64,000 nt of DNA from Muriiphilus sp048268845 (GCA_048268845.1 JBLWUQ010000004.1:242948-306947), one strand, 5' to 3'. Positions 38,324 through 47,178 are shown, counted from the first letter of the stretch. Numbers and translations: made by a program. Notes: generated by a model from the letters alone, not told the origin.

Positions 38324-39078
38324 CAGGACTGGCCGGGGGTCTCGATCACTTCGTAGTCGGACTCGACCTCGGGGGCACCCTGACGGGCGGCGCGGAACGG
38401 GCGCGGGTCCCAGTAGCAGGCAAAACCGTCGCCGTCCGGGTCGATGCCGTAGCGGTCGCGCTCGGGGCCGCCCGCGTCAAGGAACGCCTGCTGCGCCGCG
38501 TCGTCGCCGCCATACTTGGCGCAGTTGCGGGCAAAACGCGATTCGCTGGAAAACAGCGACGAGCGGTCATAGAGCGCCTGCCCCGGCACGTTGTTGGTCG
38601 CCAGCGCGAAGGCCACGGTCGAGGGGCCCTGCCCGTCCGGGCGCGGCGGCAGGTCGGTCGGCTGGATCACCACGTATTGCTCGCGGTTCTCGGCGATCCT
38701 TGCGGCGTCCGATTCGGGGGTTTCGCGCGCGGTGACGGCGTCAAAGCTCTGCTCGTCGGAAATCGCGGCAGGGGCGACCGGCGTGCCCTCGGGCAGCGGG
38801 TTGGTGGCCGTGCCAGCGGCCATCGCCGTCATCGGCGCGCCGCCTGCGGGGGCGACGCCTGCGGGGGCGACGCCTGCGGGGGCGACGCCCAGCGCCTGTG
38901 CTGTTGCGGCGGCCAGCGCCTCGGGGCTGTTGGCGCCACCGTCGAGCGGCGCGGTCGCGACACTGGCCGCGCGCGGCAGCGACGCTGCTGGCGCGGTCGC
39001 GGTGGCGCGGCTGTCAGGCACCGCCGGACTGCACGCCGCGAGAACGAGGATCGAAATGCCGATGGCCGGAATACGCAT
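38323..39078 (-). CDS. Lipoprotein with excalibur-like C-terminal segment
   Basis: 251 residues. Lipobox ILVLAACS near residue 16, so it is lipid-anchored. The middle is Ala/Pro-rich low complexity with three direct repeats of APAGV encoded by a 15-bp tandem repeat. The C-terminal part has two cysteines around RNCAKYGGDD and YGIDPDGDGFACYWDP, an excalibur-like D-x-D-x-D-G-x-x-C calcium motif. It is co-transcribed with the downstream amidase, suggesting an envelope role. Confidence 0.8.
   Translation of the reverse strand: MRIPAIGISILVLAACSPAVPDSRATATAPAASLPRAASVATAPLDGGANSPEALAAATAQALGVAPAGVAPAGVAPAGGAPMTAMAAGTATNPLPEGTPVAPAAISDEQSFDAVTARETPESDAARIAENREQYVVIQPTDLPPRPDGQGPSTVAFALATNNVPGQALYDRSSLFSSESRFARNCAKYGGDDAAQQAFLDAGGPERDRYGIDPDGDGFACYWDPRPFRAARQGAPEVESDYEVIETPGQS
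38842..38886 (-). repeat. Three 15-bp tandem repeats in the lipoprotein gene
   Basis: Unit GCCTGCGGGGGCGAC occurs three times without a mismatch (38842-38856, 38857-38871, 38872-38886). It adds in-frame five-residue units, so copy number can vary without a frameshift. Confidence 0.9.
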
Positions 39079-39117
39079 GTCTGCCCTGCTACCCCAAGTC
39101 TAGATTGATCGTGGCAC

Positions 39118-40602
39118 CTACCACCATTTTGACGGCTTGGAAACAAACCCGGCCGCATCCTCGAGCGCATAGGCGATATTCAGCATATCGGCCTCCTCCC
39201 AGGGCCGCCCGATCAGTTGCAGCCCCAGCGGCAGCCCGGCCTTGTCCAGCCCGGCAGGCACCGCGATGCCCGGCAGACCGGCAAGGTTGACCGTGACGGT
39301 GAAGACGTCGTTGAGATACATCCTGACCGGATCGGCATCCGCCATCTCGCCCAGCCCGAAGGCGGCAGACGGCGTGGCCGGGGTCAGGATCGCATCAACG
39401 CCCTGATCGAACACCTCGTCAAAGTCGCGCTTGATCAGCGCGCGCACCTTGCGGGCACGATTGTAATAGGCGTCGTAGAACCCCGCCGACAGCACATAGG
39501 TTCCGATCATCACCCGGCGCTGCACCTCGGGGCCGAAGCCCTCGGCGCGGGATTTTTCATACATCTCGGTGATGCCGTCACCGACGGCCAGCTTCGCCCG
39601 GTGGCCATAGCGCACCCCGTCATAGCGCGCGAGGTTCGAGGACGCCTCGGCCGGCGCGATCACGTAATAGGCCGGCAGCGCGTATTTGGTGTGCGGCAGC
39701 GAGATGTCGATCACCCGCGCGCCCGCATCCGCAAGCATCCTGCGGCCCTCGGCCCAGAGCGCCTCGATCTCGTCGGGCATCCCGTCGAGACGATATTCGC
39801 GCGGGATGCCGATCACCTTGCCCTTGATGTCGCCGGTCAGCGCCGCCTCGAAATCCGGCACAGGGATGTCGGCGCTGGTCGAATCCTTCGCATCATGCCC
39901 TGCCATCGCCCCCAGCATGATCGCGGCATCGCGCACCGATTTTGTCATCGGCCCGGCCTGATCGAGCGACGAGGCAAAGGCCACGACCCCCCAGCGCGAA
40001 CACCGCCCATAGGTCGGCTTCATCCCCGTGATGCCGGTGAAGGCGGCGGGCTGGCGGATCGAGCCGCCGGTGTCGGTGCCGGTGGCGGCAAGGCAGAGGT
40101 CGGCGGCAACCGCGCTGGCCGAACCGCCCGACGATCCGCCCGGCGTCAGGTCACGCTCGTCCACCTTCCACGGGTTCACGGCGTTGCCGTAAACGCTGGT
40201 CTCGTTGGACGAGCCCATCGCGAATTCGTCCATGTTGAGCTTGCCCAGCATCACCGCGCCCGCGTCCAGCAGGTTCTGGGTGATGGTCGATTCGTATTCC
40301 GGCTTGAAGCCCTCGAGGATGCGCGAGCCTGCCTGCGAGGCCACGCCCCTGGTGCAGAACAGATCCTTGATGCCCAAGGGGATGCCGCACATCGCGGGCG
40401 CCCCGCCTGCCTTGATCCGCGCATCGGCCGCCTTGGCCCGCTCGCGCGCCAAGTCCGGCGTCTTGTGGACGAAGGCGTTGAGCCGGTCGGCACCGTCGAT
40501 GGCCGCAAGGCACGCCTCGGTCAGTTCGACCGCCGTGACCTCGCCCCTGGTCAGCGCATCGCGCGCGTCCGCAATGGTCAGCTTGTTCAGATCGGTCATC
40601 AT
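39118..40602 (-). CDS. gatA: Asp-tRNA(Asn)/Glu-tRNA(Gln) amidotransferase subunit A
   Basis: 494 residues, the amidase of GatCAB that frees ammonia from glutamine to amidate misacylated tRNAs. The Ser-cisSer-Lys triad is visible: Lys79 in PLGIKDLF, cis-Ser at 157 in GGSSGGSA, and Ser181 in DTGGSIRQPA. Two ATGs (40602, 40599) start the frame; the first overlaps the gatC stop as ATGA. gatB is not in this window. Confidence 0.96.
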   Translation of the reverse strand: MMTDLNKLTIADARDALTRGEVTAVELTEACLAAIDGADRLNAFVHKTPDLARERAKAADARIKAGGAPAMCGIPLGIKDLFCTRGVASQAGSRILEGFKPEYESTITQNLLDAGAVMLGKLNMDEFAMGSSNETSVYGNAVNPWKVDERDLTPGGSSGGSASAVAADLCLAATGTDTGGSIRQPAAFTGITGMKPTYGRCSRWGVVAFASSLDQAGPMTKSVRDAAIMLGAMAGHDAKDSTSADIPVPDFEAALTGDIKGKVIGIPREYRLDGMPDEIEALWAEGRRMLADAGARVIDISLPHTKYALPAYYVIAPAEASSNLARYDGVRYGHRAKLAVGDGITEMYEKSRAEGFGPEVQRRVMIGTYVLSAGFYDAYYNRARKVRALIKRDFDEVFDQGVDAILTPATPSAAFGLGEMADADPVRMYLNDVFTVTVNLAGLPGIAVPAGLDKAGLPLGLQLIGRPWEEADMLNIAYALEDAAGFVSKPSKWW

Positions 40603-40886
40603 TCCACCATCTTCGGCACCGCGAAGAACCCTTCGCGCGCATCGGGTGCGTTGGACAGGATCTTGTCCTGATAGCCGCCGTCCGTCACCTCATCGACCCG
40701 GCGTTTCAGCCGCATCGGCGTGACCGAGGTCATCGGCTCGATCCCGTCGATATTGACCTCGTTCAACTGCTCGATGAAGCCGAGCATGGTGTTGAACTCA
40801 TCCGCCAGTTCCGGCAGGTGATCGTCATCGACCTTGATCCGGGCCAGATGCGCCACTTTTCGTGCGGTTTCGATGTCGATGGACAT
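40599..40886 (-). CDS. gatC: Asp-tRNA(Asn)/Glu-tRNA(Gln) amidotransferase subunit C
   Basis: 95 residues, standard. Starts MSIDIETARKVAHLARIKV, with LNTMLGFIEQL-like FNTMLGFIEQLNEVNIDG and VTPMRLKRRVDEVTDGGY. It wraps around GatA and stabilises the GatCAB complex. Overlaps gatA by 4 nt. Confidence 0.96.
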   Translation of the reverse strand: MSIDIETARKVAHLARIKVDDDHLPELADEFNTMLGFIEQLNEVNIDGIEPMTSVTPMRLKRRVDEVTDGGYQDKILSNAPDAREGFFAVPKMVE

Positions 40887-40918
40887 GGGCCTCTCCGGTC
40901 TTGTTTTCGCCGCATCGT

Positions 40919-41581
40919 TTAGCGGTCGGCGCGGCGCGCCGCAAGCATGTGGCGACGGTAGGTCTCGATCAGCCAGCCCAGCAGGATGCCGTTCAGGATG
41001 TGCCACAGGAAATGCGTGCCGATGGGCCACACGGCGCAGAGCGGCTCGTCCAGCGTGCGGAAGGTCAGCGAGACGACCAGCAGCACGCCCGCGACGGCCA
41101 TGTTACGCGCTGTTTCTGGCGCGCGGCGGCGCAGTGCTGCGGCATAGCCGAGGATCAGGAGCGGCACCGGGGCATAGCCCGCCGACGACGCGAGGCCGGG
41201 GATCAGCCCGAACAGCGGCACGGTCAGCGCGGCGAAGGGGAAGAAGGCGACGACCGCGAGTGCGGCGATCCAGCTCGACACGCCGAAATAATCCCGCGTC
41301 GCCGCGAAGATGTAGGCGAGGATGAACGCGAGAATCGGCAGTGTGTCGGCAAGCCCCGCCCAGCGCGTCGCGAATGTATGAAAAAGGAAAGAACCGATGC
41401 CGATTGCGGCCAGAATCCCGACCAGAATGTTCGCTAAAGGCAAGTGCGCCCCGCGCACCCGCCACGCCATCACCAGTGCCGCGATCAGGAAGGCGGCGTT
41501 GGTCGCGGCGTTCAGCGGCTCGGCCCAGAACGCCGGACCCAGCCGCTCGCAATAGCCGTCAACCGCCGCTGTCCAGTCCAT
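40919..41581 (-). CDS. Alkaline ceramidase-family (CREST) membrane hydrolase
   Basis: 220 residues with about seven helices. The family motifs are complete: YCER (10-13) and AEPLNAATNA near the start, GSFLFHTF giving S64 and H68, D79 in LADTLP, and THFLWHILNG giving H190 and H194. These S-H-D-H-H residues form the zinc site of eukaryotic alkaline ceramidases. The substrate here is uncertain; ceramide-like lipids are not known for certain in this organism, so another amide lipid is possible. Next to gatC with a 32-nt gap. Confidence 0.85.
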   Translation of the reverse strand: MDWTAAVDGYCERLGPAFWAEPLNAATNAAFLIAALVMAWRVRGAHLPLANILVGILAAIGIGSFLFHTFATRWAGLADTLPILAFILAYIFAATRDYFGVSSWIAALAVVAFFPFAALTVPLFGLIPGLASSAGYAPVPLLILGYAAALRRRAPETARNMAVAGVLLVVSLTFRTLDEPLCAVWPIGTHFLWHILNGILLGWLIETYRRHMLAARRADR

Positions 41582-41704
41582 CCGAAGCTCCCGCCCTCAC
41601 CGATACGCAGCATGCCGACGCCGAGCCAAAGACAAAACCCCGAAAGCGCTGGCCCTCGCCTTGCCGCATGTTACCCTTGGCGCGAACCAGACCTGGAGGA
41701 CGAC

Positions 41705-42397
41705 ATGAAAATCATCTGGCTTGGCCATGCGGGCTTTCGGCTTGAGATCGAGGATGCGGTGATCCTGCTCGACCCGTGGTTTCAGGGCAACCCGATCTTT
41801 CCCGCCGACCGGCGCGACGCGGCGGTCGCGGGCGCGACGCATGTGCTCATCACTCACGGCCACGGCGACCACACCGGCGACGCGCCGCATATCTGCCGCG
41901 AACTCGAGATCCCGGCGGCGGGCGTGTTCGACCTGATGCAGCATTGGGCGGACACCGAAAGCATCGAGACCATCGGCTTCAACAAGGGCGGCACGATCGA
42001 GCTTGGCAAGGTCCGCGTCACCATGGTCAACGCGGTGCATTCCTCATCGCTCGCGGGCGAGAACGGGCCGATCTATGCGGGGACCGAATCCGGCTACATG
42101 ATCGAGGGCGAGGGCCACACGATCTATGCCACCGGCGACACCGACATCATGGCCGACATGGAATGGATGGGCGAGATCCACATGCCCGACATCGGCCTGA
42201 TCTGCGCCGGCGGGGTCTACACCATGGACATGAAACGGGCGAGCTATGCGGCGAAGAAATACTTCGATTTCAAGACCGTGATCCCCTGCCACTACCGCAC
42301 CTTCCCGGCGCTCGAGCAATCCGCCGCGGCCATGATCAAGGCGCTGCCGGGCGTGAAGGTGATCGAGCCAGAGGTGATGGAGGCGATCGAGATCTGA
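41705..42397 (+). CDS. UPF0173 metal-dependent hydrolase
   Basis: 230 residues of metallo-beta-lactamase fold: MKIIWLGHAGFRLEIEDAVI at the start, THGHGDHTGDAP (metal-binding HxHxDH), MVNAVHSSSLAGENG, YATGDTDIMADM, and CHYRTFPALEQS. Homologues are conserved but the substrate is unknown. GGAGGACGAC precedes the ATG. Convergent with tadA across repeat copy B. Confidence 0.93.
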   Translation: MKIIWLGHAGFRLEIEDAVILLDPWFQGNPIFPADRRDAAVAGATHVLITHGHGDHTGDAPHICRELEIPAAGVFDLMQHWADTESIETIGFNKGGTIELGKVRVTMVNAVHSSSLAGENGPIYAGTESGYMIEGEGHTIYATGDTDIMADMEWMGEIHMPDIGLICAGGVYTMDMKRASYAAKKYFDFKTVIPCHYRTFPALEQSAAAMIKALPGVKVIEPEVMEAIEI

Positions 42398-42404
42398 GGG
42401 TCGG

Positions 42405-42453
42405 ACCGGGGGCTTTGCCCCCGGACCCCCAAGGTATTTCGTCCAGAAAGAAG
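42405..42453 (-). repeat. Dispersed hairpin repeat, copy B
   Basis: Hairpin CCGGGGGC-TTT-GCCCCCGG, then ACCCCCAAGGTATTTCG and TCCAGAAAGAA, located between the convergent UPF0173 and tadA genes. The orientation is opposite to copies A, D and E. Confidence 0.8.
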
Positions 42454-42456
42454 CAG

Positions 42457-42909
42457 TCAGCGCTTGTCGCCAAAGAACGTCCGGAGCAGGGCCTCGGCCG
42501 CCTCGGCCCCGATGCCGTCATAGACCTCGGGGACGTGGTGGCATTGCGGGTGGCTGAACACCCGCGCGCCTTGTGCGACGCCACCGGATTTCGGGTCGGC
42601 GGCGGCGTAGTAGAGCCTGCGGATGCGCGCAAAGCTGATCGCGGCGGCGCACATCGGACAGGGCTCCAGGGTGACGTAGAGGTCATGCCCGGTCAGCCGC
42701 TCCGACCCCAGCGCGGCACAGGCGGCGCGGATCGCCAGCATCTCGGCATGGGCGGTCGGGTCGCTGGTCTCGCGGGTCCGGTTGCCCGCCCGCGCGACGA
42801 TCCGCCCGTCCGGGGCGACCACCACCGCGCCCACCGGCACCTCGCCGCGCGCGCCTGCCGCCCGCGCCTCGTCCAGCGCCACGTCCATATGTGAGGTAAA
42901 TGCGCTCAT
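42457..42909 (-). CDS. tadA: tRNA-specific adenosine deaminase
   Basis: 150 residues. Deaminates A34 to inosine in tRNA-Arg(ACG). The zinc and catalytic set is H54-A-E56 (THAEMLAI) and P-C84-P-M-C87 (TLEPCPMCAAA). GEVPVGAVVVAPDG and the later FARIRRLYYAAADPKSGG block fit the family. The ATG at 42909 is preferred; a longer frame runs upstream but shows no homology. Divergent from the pseudouridine synthase. Confidence 0.93.
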   Translation of the reverse strand: MSAFTSHMDVALDEARAAGARGEVPVGAVVVAPDGRIVARAGNRTRETSDPTAHAEMLAIRAACAALGSERLTGHDLYVTLEPCPMCAAAISFARIRRLYYAAADPKSGGVAQGARVFSHPQCHHVPEVYDGIGAEAAEALLRTFFGDKR

Positions 42910-42972
42910 CCCCCCGTCATGCCCCGCGATTGCCCGCTTGCCAAGCCCGCGCGCCGGGCCTACGCAAGCGCC

Positions 42973-43938
42973 ATGAGCACCGAGACCCCGAAGGGCGAGC
43001 GTATCGCCAAGGTTCTGTCGCGCGCCGGCGTCGCCTCGCGGCGCGAGGCCGAGCGCATGATCGAGATCGGCCGGGTCAGCGTCAACGGCAAGGTGATCAC
43101 CTCGCCCGCCATCAACGTGACCGAGGCCGACCGGATCGTGGTTGACGGCAAGGTGCTGGCCAAGCCCGAGCCCTCCCGGCTGTGGCTCTATCACAAGCCG
43201 ACCGGGCTGGTGACGACGGAGCGCGACGAGAAGGGCCGCAACACGGTGTTCGACAACCTGCCCGAGGACATGCCGCGCGTGATGAGCGTCGGGCGGCTCG
43301 ACATCACCTCCGAGGGGCTGCTGTTGCTCACCAATGACGGCGAGATCAAGCGGCGGCTGGAGCTGCCCTCGACCGGCTGGGTGCGCAAGTACCGGGTGCG
43401 GGTGATGGGTGAACCCAAGGACGAGGATTTCGCGCCGCTGCGCCGTGGTCTGGTGATCGAGGGCGAGAAGTTTCAGCCGATGTCGGTGACGCTGGATCGT
43501 CAGCAGGGCGCGAATGCCTGGCTGACCGTGGGCATCCGCGAGGGCCGCAACCGCGAGGTGCGCCGCGCGATGGAGGCGGTCGGGCTGGTGGTAAACCGGC
43601 TGATCCGCATCAGCTACGGGCCGTTCCAGCTTGGCGATCTGAAACCCGGCGCGGTCGAGGAAGTGCGCACGCGCGTGATGCGTGACCAGTTGGGGCTGGG
43701 TCCGGCCCCGGAAAACCCCGGCCAGAGACCCGCCAAACCGCAGCGCGGTGCAGGCCGCAAGCCCGCCGCGCGGCCCGGCCCGAGGCCGGCTCCGACACCC
43801 GGCGGCACACCCGGACCCAAGCCGGGCGGACCCAAGCCGGGCGGCAAGCCCGGCCCGAAACCCGGCGGCAAGCCCGATCCGAAACCCGCGGGCAGACCCG
43901 GTGCCAGGCCCGGCAAGGACAAGCCGCCGCGGCGCTGA
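42973..43938 (+). CDS. 23S rRNA pseudouridine synthase RluB-like with Pro/Gly/Lys tail
   Basis: 321 residues. S4 RNA-binding domain at 8-65 (ERIAKVLSRAGVASRREAE), then the RsuA/RluB catalytic domain with D110 in VGRLDITSEG and GIREGRNREVRRAMEAVG. Residues 237-321 are a basic low-complexity tail rich in PKPGGKPGP units, common in alphaproteobacterial relatives and likely for RNA contacts. RluB (U2605) is the best guess, and RluE/RluF remain possible. Confidence 0.9.
   Translation: MSTETPKGERIAKVLSRAGVASRREAERMIEIGRVSVNGKVITSPAINVTEADRIVVDGKVLAKPEPSRLWLYHKPTGLVTTERDEKGRNTVFDNLPEDMPRVMSVGRLDITSEGLLLLTNDGEIKRRLELPSTGWVRKYRVRVMGEPKDEDFAPLRRGLVIEGEKFQPMSVTLDRQQGANAWLTVGIREGRNREVRRAMEAVGLVVNRLIRISYGPFQLGDLKPGAVEEVRTRVMRDQLGLGPAPENPGQRPAKPQRGAGRKPAARPGPRPAPTPGGTPGPKPGGPKPGGKPGPKPGGKPDPKPAGRPGARPGKDKPPRR
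43795..43925 (+). repeat. Degenerate repeats encoding Pro-Gly-Lys tail of RluB
   Basis: Imperfect repeats of the type aagCCGGGCGGc and gaaaCCCGGCGGC give PKPGG/KPGPKPGG units. Copies differ at third positions, so they are old rather than freshly expanded. Confidence 0.6.
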
Positions 43939-44020
43939 TAATTGCCCGATTGTTCTGGCAAGCGCGCCCTATCGTCCTTATATCTGTCAATAACTTGGTT
44001 TTCCCGCTCCGGGGGGTGTT

Positions 44021-44104
44021 GTGTCTGATACTGGCTTGCAGAAGCTTGCGTTTTTTCTGCTCTTGGCGCTGATCCTTTACGTGTCCGTCACAGGGGGCGC
44101 GTGA
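44021..44104 (+). CDS. 27-residue membrane mini-protein leading the xpaC-telA operon
   Basis: GTG at 44021 with GGGGGG 4-9 nt upstream; stop TGA at 44102-44104 overlaps the ATG of xpaC (TGATG). The protein has a short polar start MSDTGLQK, a hydrophobic helix from LAFFLLLALILYVSV, and TGGA at the end. The tight ribosome site and the coupling overlap argue that it is translated. It may simply set xpaC translation or be a small subunit of the membrane module. Confidence 0.55.
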   Translation: MSDTGLQKLAFFLLLALILYVSVTGGA

Positions 44105-45003
44105 TGGCGCAGCGCTATGGCGGAAAATTCAGCCCCGAGGACCGGCCCGCCGGTTCCGAAGCCGATCCCCCGGTGCAGCGCAGCCCGTTCGAGGGTCAGG
44201 TGCGCACCAAGGCGGGCGGTCGGGTCAACTTCCTGTTTCTCGCGCCGCTCCCCTTGGCGGTGTCGGCGTTCTTTCTCGAACCTGCCGGGCTTGCGATGCG
44301 GCTGGTGGCCTTCGGGCTGCTGATCCTCGCCGCCTGGCTGACGCGCGAGGGGATCATCGCCCAGGAGGCCTATGAGGCGCGCAAGATCGCGCGCCGTCCG
44401 GCAATGCCGCGCAAGATCGTGGCATCATTTCTGACCGGTGCCGGGCTGGCGCTGGCGGGCTTGGCCGGCGGCAACGTCGTGAACGCGGCCATCTTCGGCG
44501 TGCTGGGGACGGTGCTGCACAGCTTTTCCTTCGGGCTCGATCCCCTGAAAAACAAGGGGATGGAAGGCATCGACGAGTTTCAGACCGATCGCGTGGCGCG
44601 CGCGGTGAGCGATGCCGAGAAACTGCTGGCGGCGATGAAGGACGCAATCCTGCGCGCCCGCGACCGGGACCTTGAGGCGCGGGTCGACCGGTTTCAGGCC
44701 ACGGCGCGGACGATGTTTCGCACCATCGAGAACGACCCGCGCGACCTGACCGCGGCGCGCAAGTATCTCAGCGTCTATCTGATGGGCGCACGCGACGCGA
44801 CGGTGAAGTTCGTCGACATCTACACGCGGGGCCGCGACAAGGACGCCCGCAAGGATTATGTGCAGCTTCTGGACGATCTCGAGGCGGGTTTCACCGCCCG
44901 CACCCAGAAGATGCTGACCGATGACCGCAGCGATCTGAATGTCGAGATCGAGGTGCTGCGTGAACGTCTGGCGCGCGAAGGCGTGGCCACCCCGAGGGAT
45001 TGA
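44104..45003 (+). CDS. XpaC-like (5-bromo-4-chloroindolyl phosphate hydrolysis family) membrane protein
   Basis: 299 residues. N-terminal soluble part, two paired hydrophobic stretches (RVNFLFLAPLPLAVSAFFLE to LLILAAWL at 40-80, and IVASFLTGAGLALAGLAGG to FGVLGTVLHSFSFG at 105-145), then a long helical domain with DRVARAVSDAEKLLAAMKDA and YLMGARDATVKFVDIY. XpaC proteins are regularly next to TelA, as here. The family name comes from an indirect activity in Bacillus and gives no enzyme function. Starts in a TGATG overlap with the 27-residue gene. Confidence 0.85.
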   Translation: MAQRYGGKFSPEDRPAGSEADPPVQRSPFEGQVRTKAGGRVNFLFLAPLPLAVSAFFLEPAGLAMRLVAFGLLILAAWLTREGIIAQEAYEARKIARRPAMPRKIVASFLTGAGLALAGLAGGNVVNAAIFGVLGTVLHSFSFGLDPLKNKGMEGIDEFQTDRVARAVSDAEKLLAAMKDAILRARDRDLEARVDRFQATARTMFRTIENDPRDLTAARKYLSVYLMGARDATVKFVDIYTRGRDKDARKDYVQLLDDLEAGFTARTQKMLTDDRSDLNVEIEVLRERLAREGVATPRD

Positions 45004-45016
45004 AGGAGAGAGATTG

Positions 45017-46207
45017 ATGACCGAAGACATCCGCAAACAGGCCGCCGCGACGCTGAAGGAAGTCGAGGCCGTGACCGCCGTGATCCTGCCCGAACCCTCG
45101 ACCGCGCTGGTGCCGATCGAGGAGGCGGACGAGCCGACCTCGGCGGAAATCCGCAAACGCATGGACGAGATCGACATCGGCAACACCCAGTCGATCATCG
45201 AGTTCGGCTCGGGCGCGCAGGCCGAATTGCAGGTCATCAGCCAGGAGATGCTTCAGGGCGTGCGCAACAAGGATGTCGGCCCGGCGGGCGACAGCCTGCG
45301 CTCGATCGTGACCACGATCCGCGGCTTTTCGGTCAGCGAACTCGACATGCGGCACCAGCGCAGTCTCTGGGAAAAGCTTCTGGGCCGCACCGCGCCCGCC
45401 GCCAAGTTCATGGCGCGCTACGAGGATGTGCAGGGCCAGATCGACAACGTGACCGACAGCCTGCTCAAGCATGAGCATACGCTGCTCAAGGACATCAAGT
45501 CGCTCGACAACCTCTATGCCAAGACGCTCGATTTCTACGACGAACTGGCGCTTTACATTGCCGCCGGCGAGGCCAAGCTGAAGGACCTCGACGCCACCAC
45601 CATTCCGGCCAAGGAAAAAGAGGTCGCGGCCGCGCCCGAGGACAAGGGCGTCATCAAGTCTCAGGAGCTGCGCGACCTGCGCGCGGCGCGTGATGACCTT
45701 GAACGCCGGGTGCATGATCTCAAGCTGACGCGTCAGGTCACGATGCAGTCGCTGCCCTCGATCCGGCTGGTGCAGGAGAACGACAAGAGCCTTGTCACCA
45801 AGATCAACTCGACGCTGGTGAACACCGTGCCGCTGTGGGAAACGCAACTGGCGCAGGCGGTGACGATCCAGCGCTCGGCCGAGGCGGCTGCGGCGGTGAA
45901 AGAGGCCAGCGACCTCACCAACGAGCTGCTGACCGCCAACGCCGCCAACCTGCGCGAGGCCAACAAGATCGTGCGTCAGGAGATGGAGCGCGGCGTGTTC
46001 GACATCGAGGCGATCAAGACCGCCAATGCCGACCTGATCGCGACGATCGAGGAAAGCCTGCAGATCGCCGACGCGGGCAAGGCCAAGCGTGCCGCCGCCG
46101 AGGAGGAACTCAAGAAGATGGAAGGCGAGCTGAAGGCGGCGCTGGGCGCCGCCAAGGCCCGCGGCGGTGCGACCGGCCACGAGATTGGCGCGGCGGTGGA
46201 CGGGTAA
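45017..46207 (+). CDS. telA: TelA/KlaA-like toxic anion resistance protein
   Basis: 396 residues, almost entirely helical and charged. The family core is present: FGSGAQAELQVISQEMLQGVRN, then SLLKHEHTLLKDIKSLDNLY, ALYIAAGEAKL, and the C-terminal ANAANLREANKIVRQEMERG. TelA proteins confer tellurite and other toxic-anion or antimicrobial resistance by an unknown mechanism. No membrane segment, so it is cytosolic or peripheral. GGAGAG is 6-12 nt upstream of the ATG at 45017. Confidence 0.92.
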   Translation: MTEDIRKQAAATLKEVEAVTAVILPEPSTALVPIEEADEPTSAEIRKRMDEIDIGNTQSIIEFGSGAQAELQVISQEMLQGVRNKDVGPAGDSLRSIVTTIRGFSVSELDMRHQRSLWEKLLGRTAPAAKFMARYEDVQGQIDNVTDSLLKHEHTLLKDIKSLDNLYAKTLDFYDELALYIAAGEAKLKDLDATTIPAKEKEVAAAPEDKGVIKSQELRDLRAARDDLERRVHDLKLTRQVTMQSLPSIRLVQENDKSLVTKINSTLVNTVPLWETQLAQAVTIQRSAEAAAAVKEASDLTNELLTANAANLREANKIVRQEMERGVFDIEAIKTANADLIATIEESLQIADAGKAKRAAAEEELKKMEGELKAALGAAKARGGATGHEIGAAVDG

Positions 46208-46214
46208 ACGGCAG

Positions 46215-47168
46215 ATGAACATGCGGCGGGCAAATCTGGTGGCGACACTGGCGGGGGCGACCCTGCTGGCGGGCTGTGCGCTCGAACCTTCGGGCGCGCC
46301 CGAAACCTCGCCCGCCGCACCGGCGCGGCCTGAGGCCTCGCTGATCTCGGTCCCCGCGACCGGGGCCAGCGCGGAACTGGCCGACTACTATGCGCGGGTG
46401 CAGAACGGGCTGCTGGCGCAGGGGCTGTTGCGCACCGATGGCGGCGGGCCGGACGTGCCGTTCACGTCGCGCGACCTGGTGCGCAACTTCCTGAAAATCG
46501 CCTTCTACGAGGAATACGTCGATACCGGCGGACGCCTGGTCGCGCGCGAAAGCGCCAGCCGGTTGCACCGCTGGACCAAGCCGGTGACGATCGCGCTCGA
46601 ATTCGGCGCTTCGGTCGATCCGGCCAAGCGCACCCGCGACCGGGGCGAGTTCGTCCGCTTCATCCGCAGGCTGGCCGACATCACCGGCCACCCGATCCGG
46701 GAGGTCCAGCCCGAAAGCGCGGATTTCCGCGTCTTCATCGTCAGCGAGGATGAACGCCGCGCCCTCGGCCCGACGCTGCGCCAGATCATGCCGAACATCT
46801 CGCGCACCGCGCTGAACACGGTGGTGAACCTGCCGCGCTCGACCTATTGCCTGGCCTTCGCCACCGACCCCGAGCAGGACGGCAGCTACGATCAGGCCAT
46901 CGCGGTGATCCGCGCCGAGCACCCGGACCTGTTGCGCGCCTCCTGCCTTCACGAGGAAATCGCGCAGGGGCTTGGCCTGTCCAACGACTACGCGCTTGCG
47001 CGGCCCTCGATCTTCAACGATGACGAGGAATTCAGCCTCTTGACCACACATGACGAGCTTCTGCTCAAGATGCTCTACGACGACCGCCTGCGCCCCGGCA
47101 TGACCGAGGCCGAGGCCCGCCCGATCGTGGAGCGCATCGCCGCCGAGTTGATGGACGGCAACGTATAG
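46215..47168 (+). CDS. DUF2927 lipoprotein, metalloprotease-like
   Basis: 317 residues. Lipobox TLLAGCA puts it on the membrane surface. The domain has DLVRNFLKIAFYEEY, then a DASCLHEEIAQGLGL-like segment read here as RASCLHEEIAQGLGLSND, followed by PSIFNDDEEFSLLTTHDELL. The H-E-x-x-x-Q/G-L pattern recalls zincin active sites, but a third ligand is not certain. Seven nt after telA, 10 nt before the SPFH gene. Confidence 0.82.
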   Translation: MNMRRANLVATLAGATLLAGCALEPSGAPETSPAAPARPEASLISVPATGASAELADYYARVQNGLLAQGLLRTDGGGPDVPFTSRDLVRNFLKIAFYEEYVDTGGRLVARESASRLHRWTKPVTIALEFGASVDPAKRTRDRGEFVRFIRRLADITGHPIREVQPESADFRVFIVSEDERRALGPTLRQIMPNISRTALNTVVNLPRSTYCLAFATDPEQDGSYDQAIAVIRAEHPDLLRASCLHEEIAQGLGLSNDYALARPSIFNDDEEFSLLTTHDELLLKMLYDDRLRPGMTEAEARPIVERIAAELMDGNV

Positions 47169-47178
47169 GGAGACCAGA

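Noticed and set aside
38842..38886. CRISPR array
   Set aside because: Repeats are 15 bp, contiguous with no spacers, and in frame within a lipoprotein gene.
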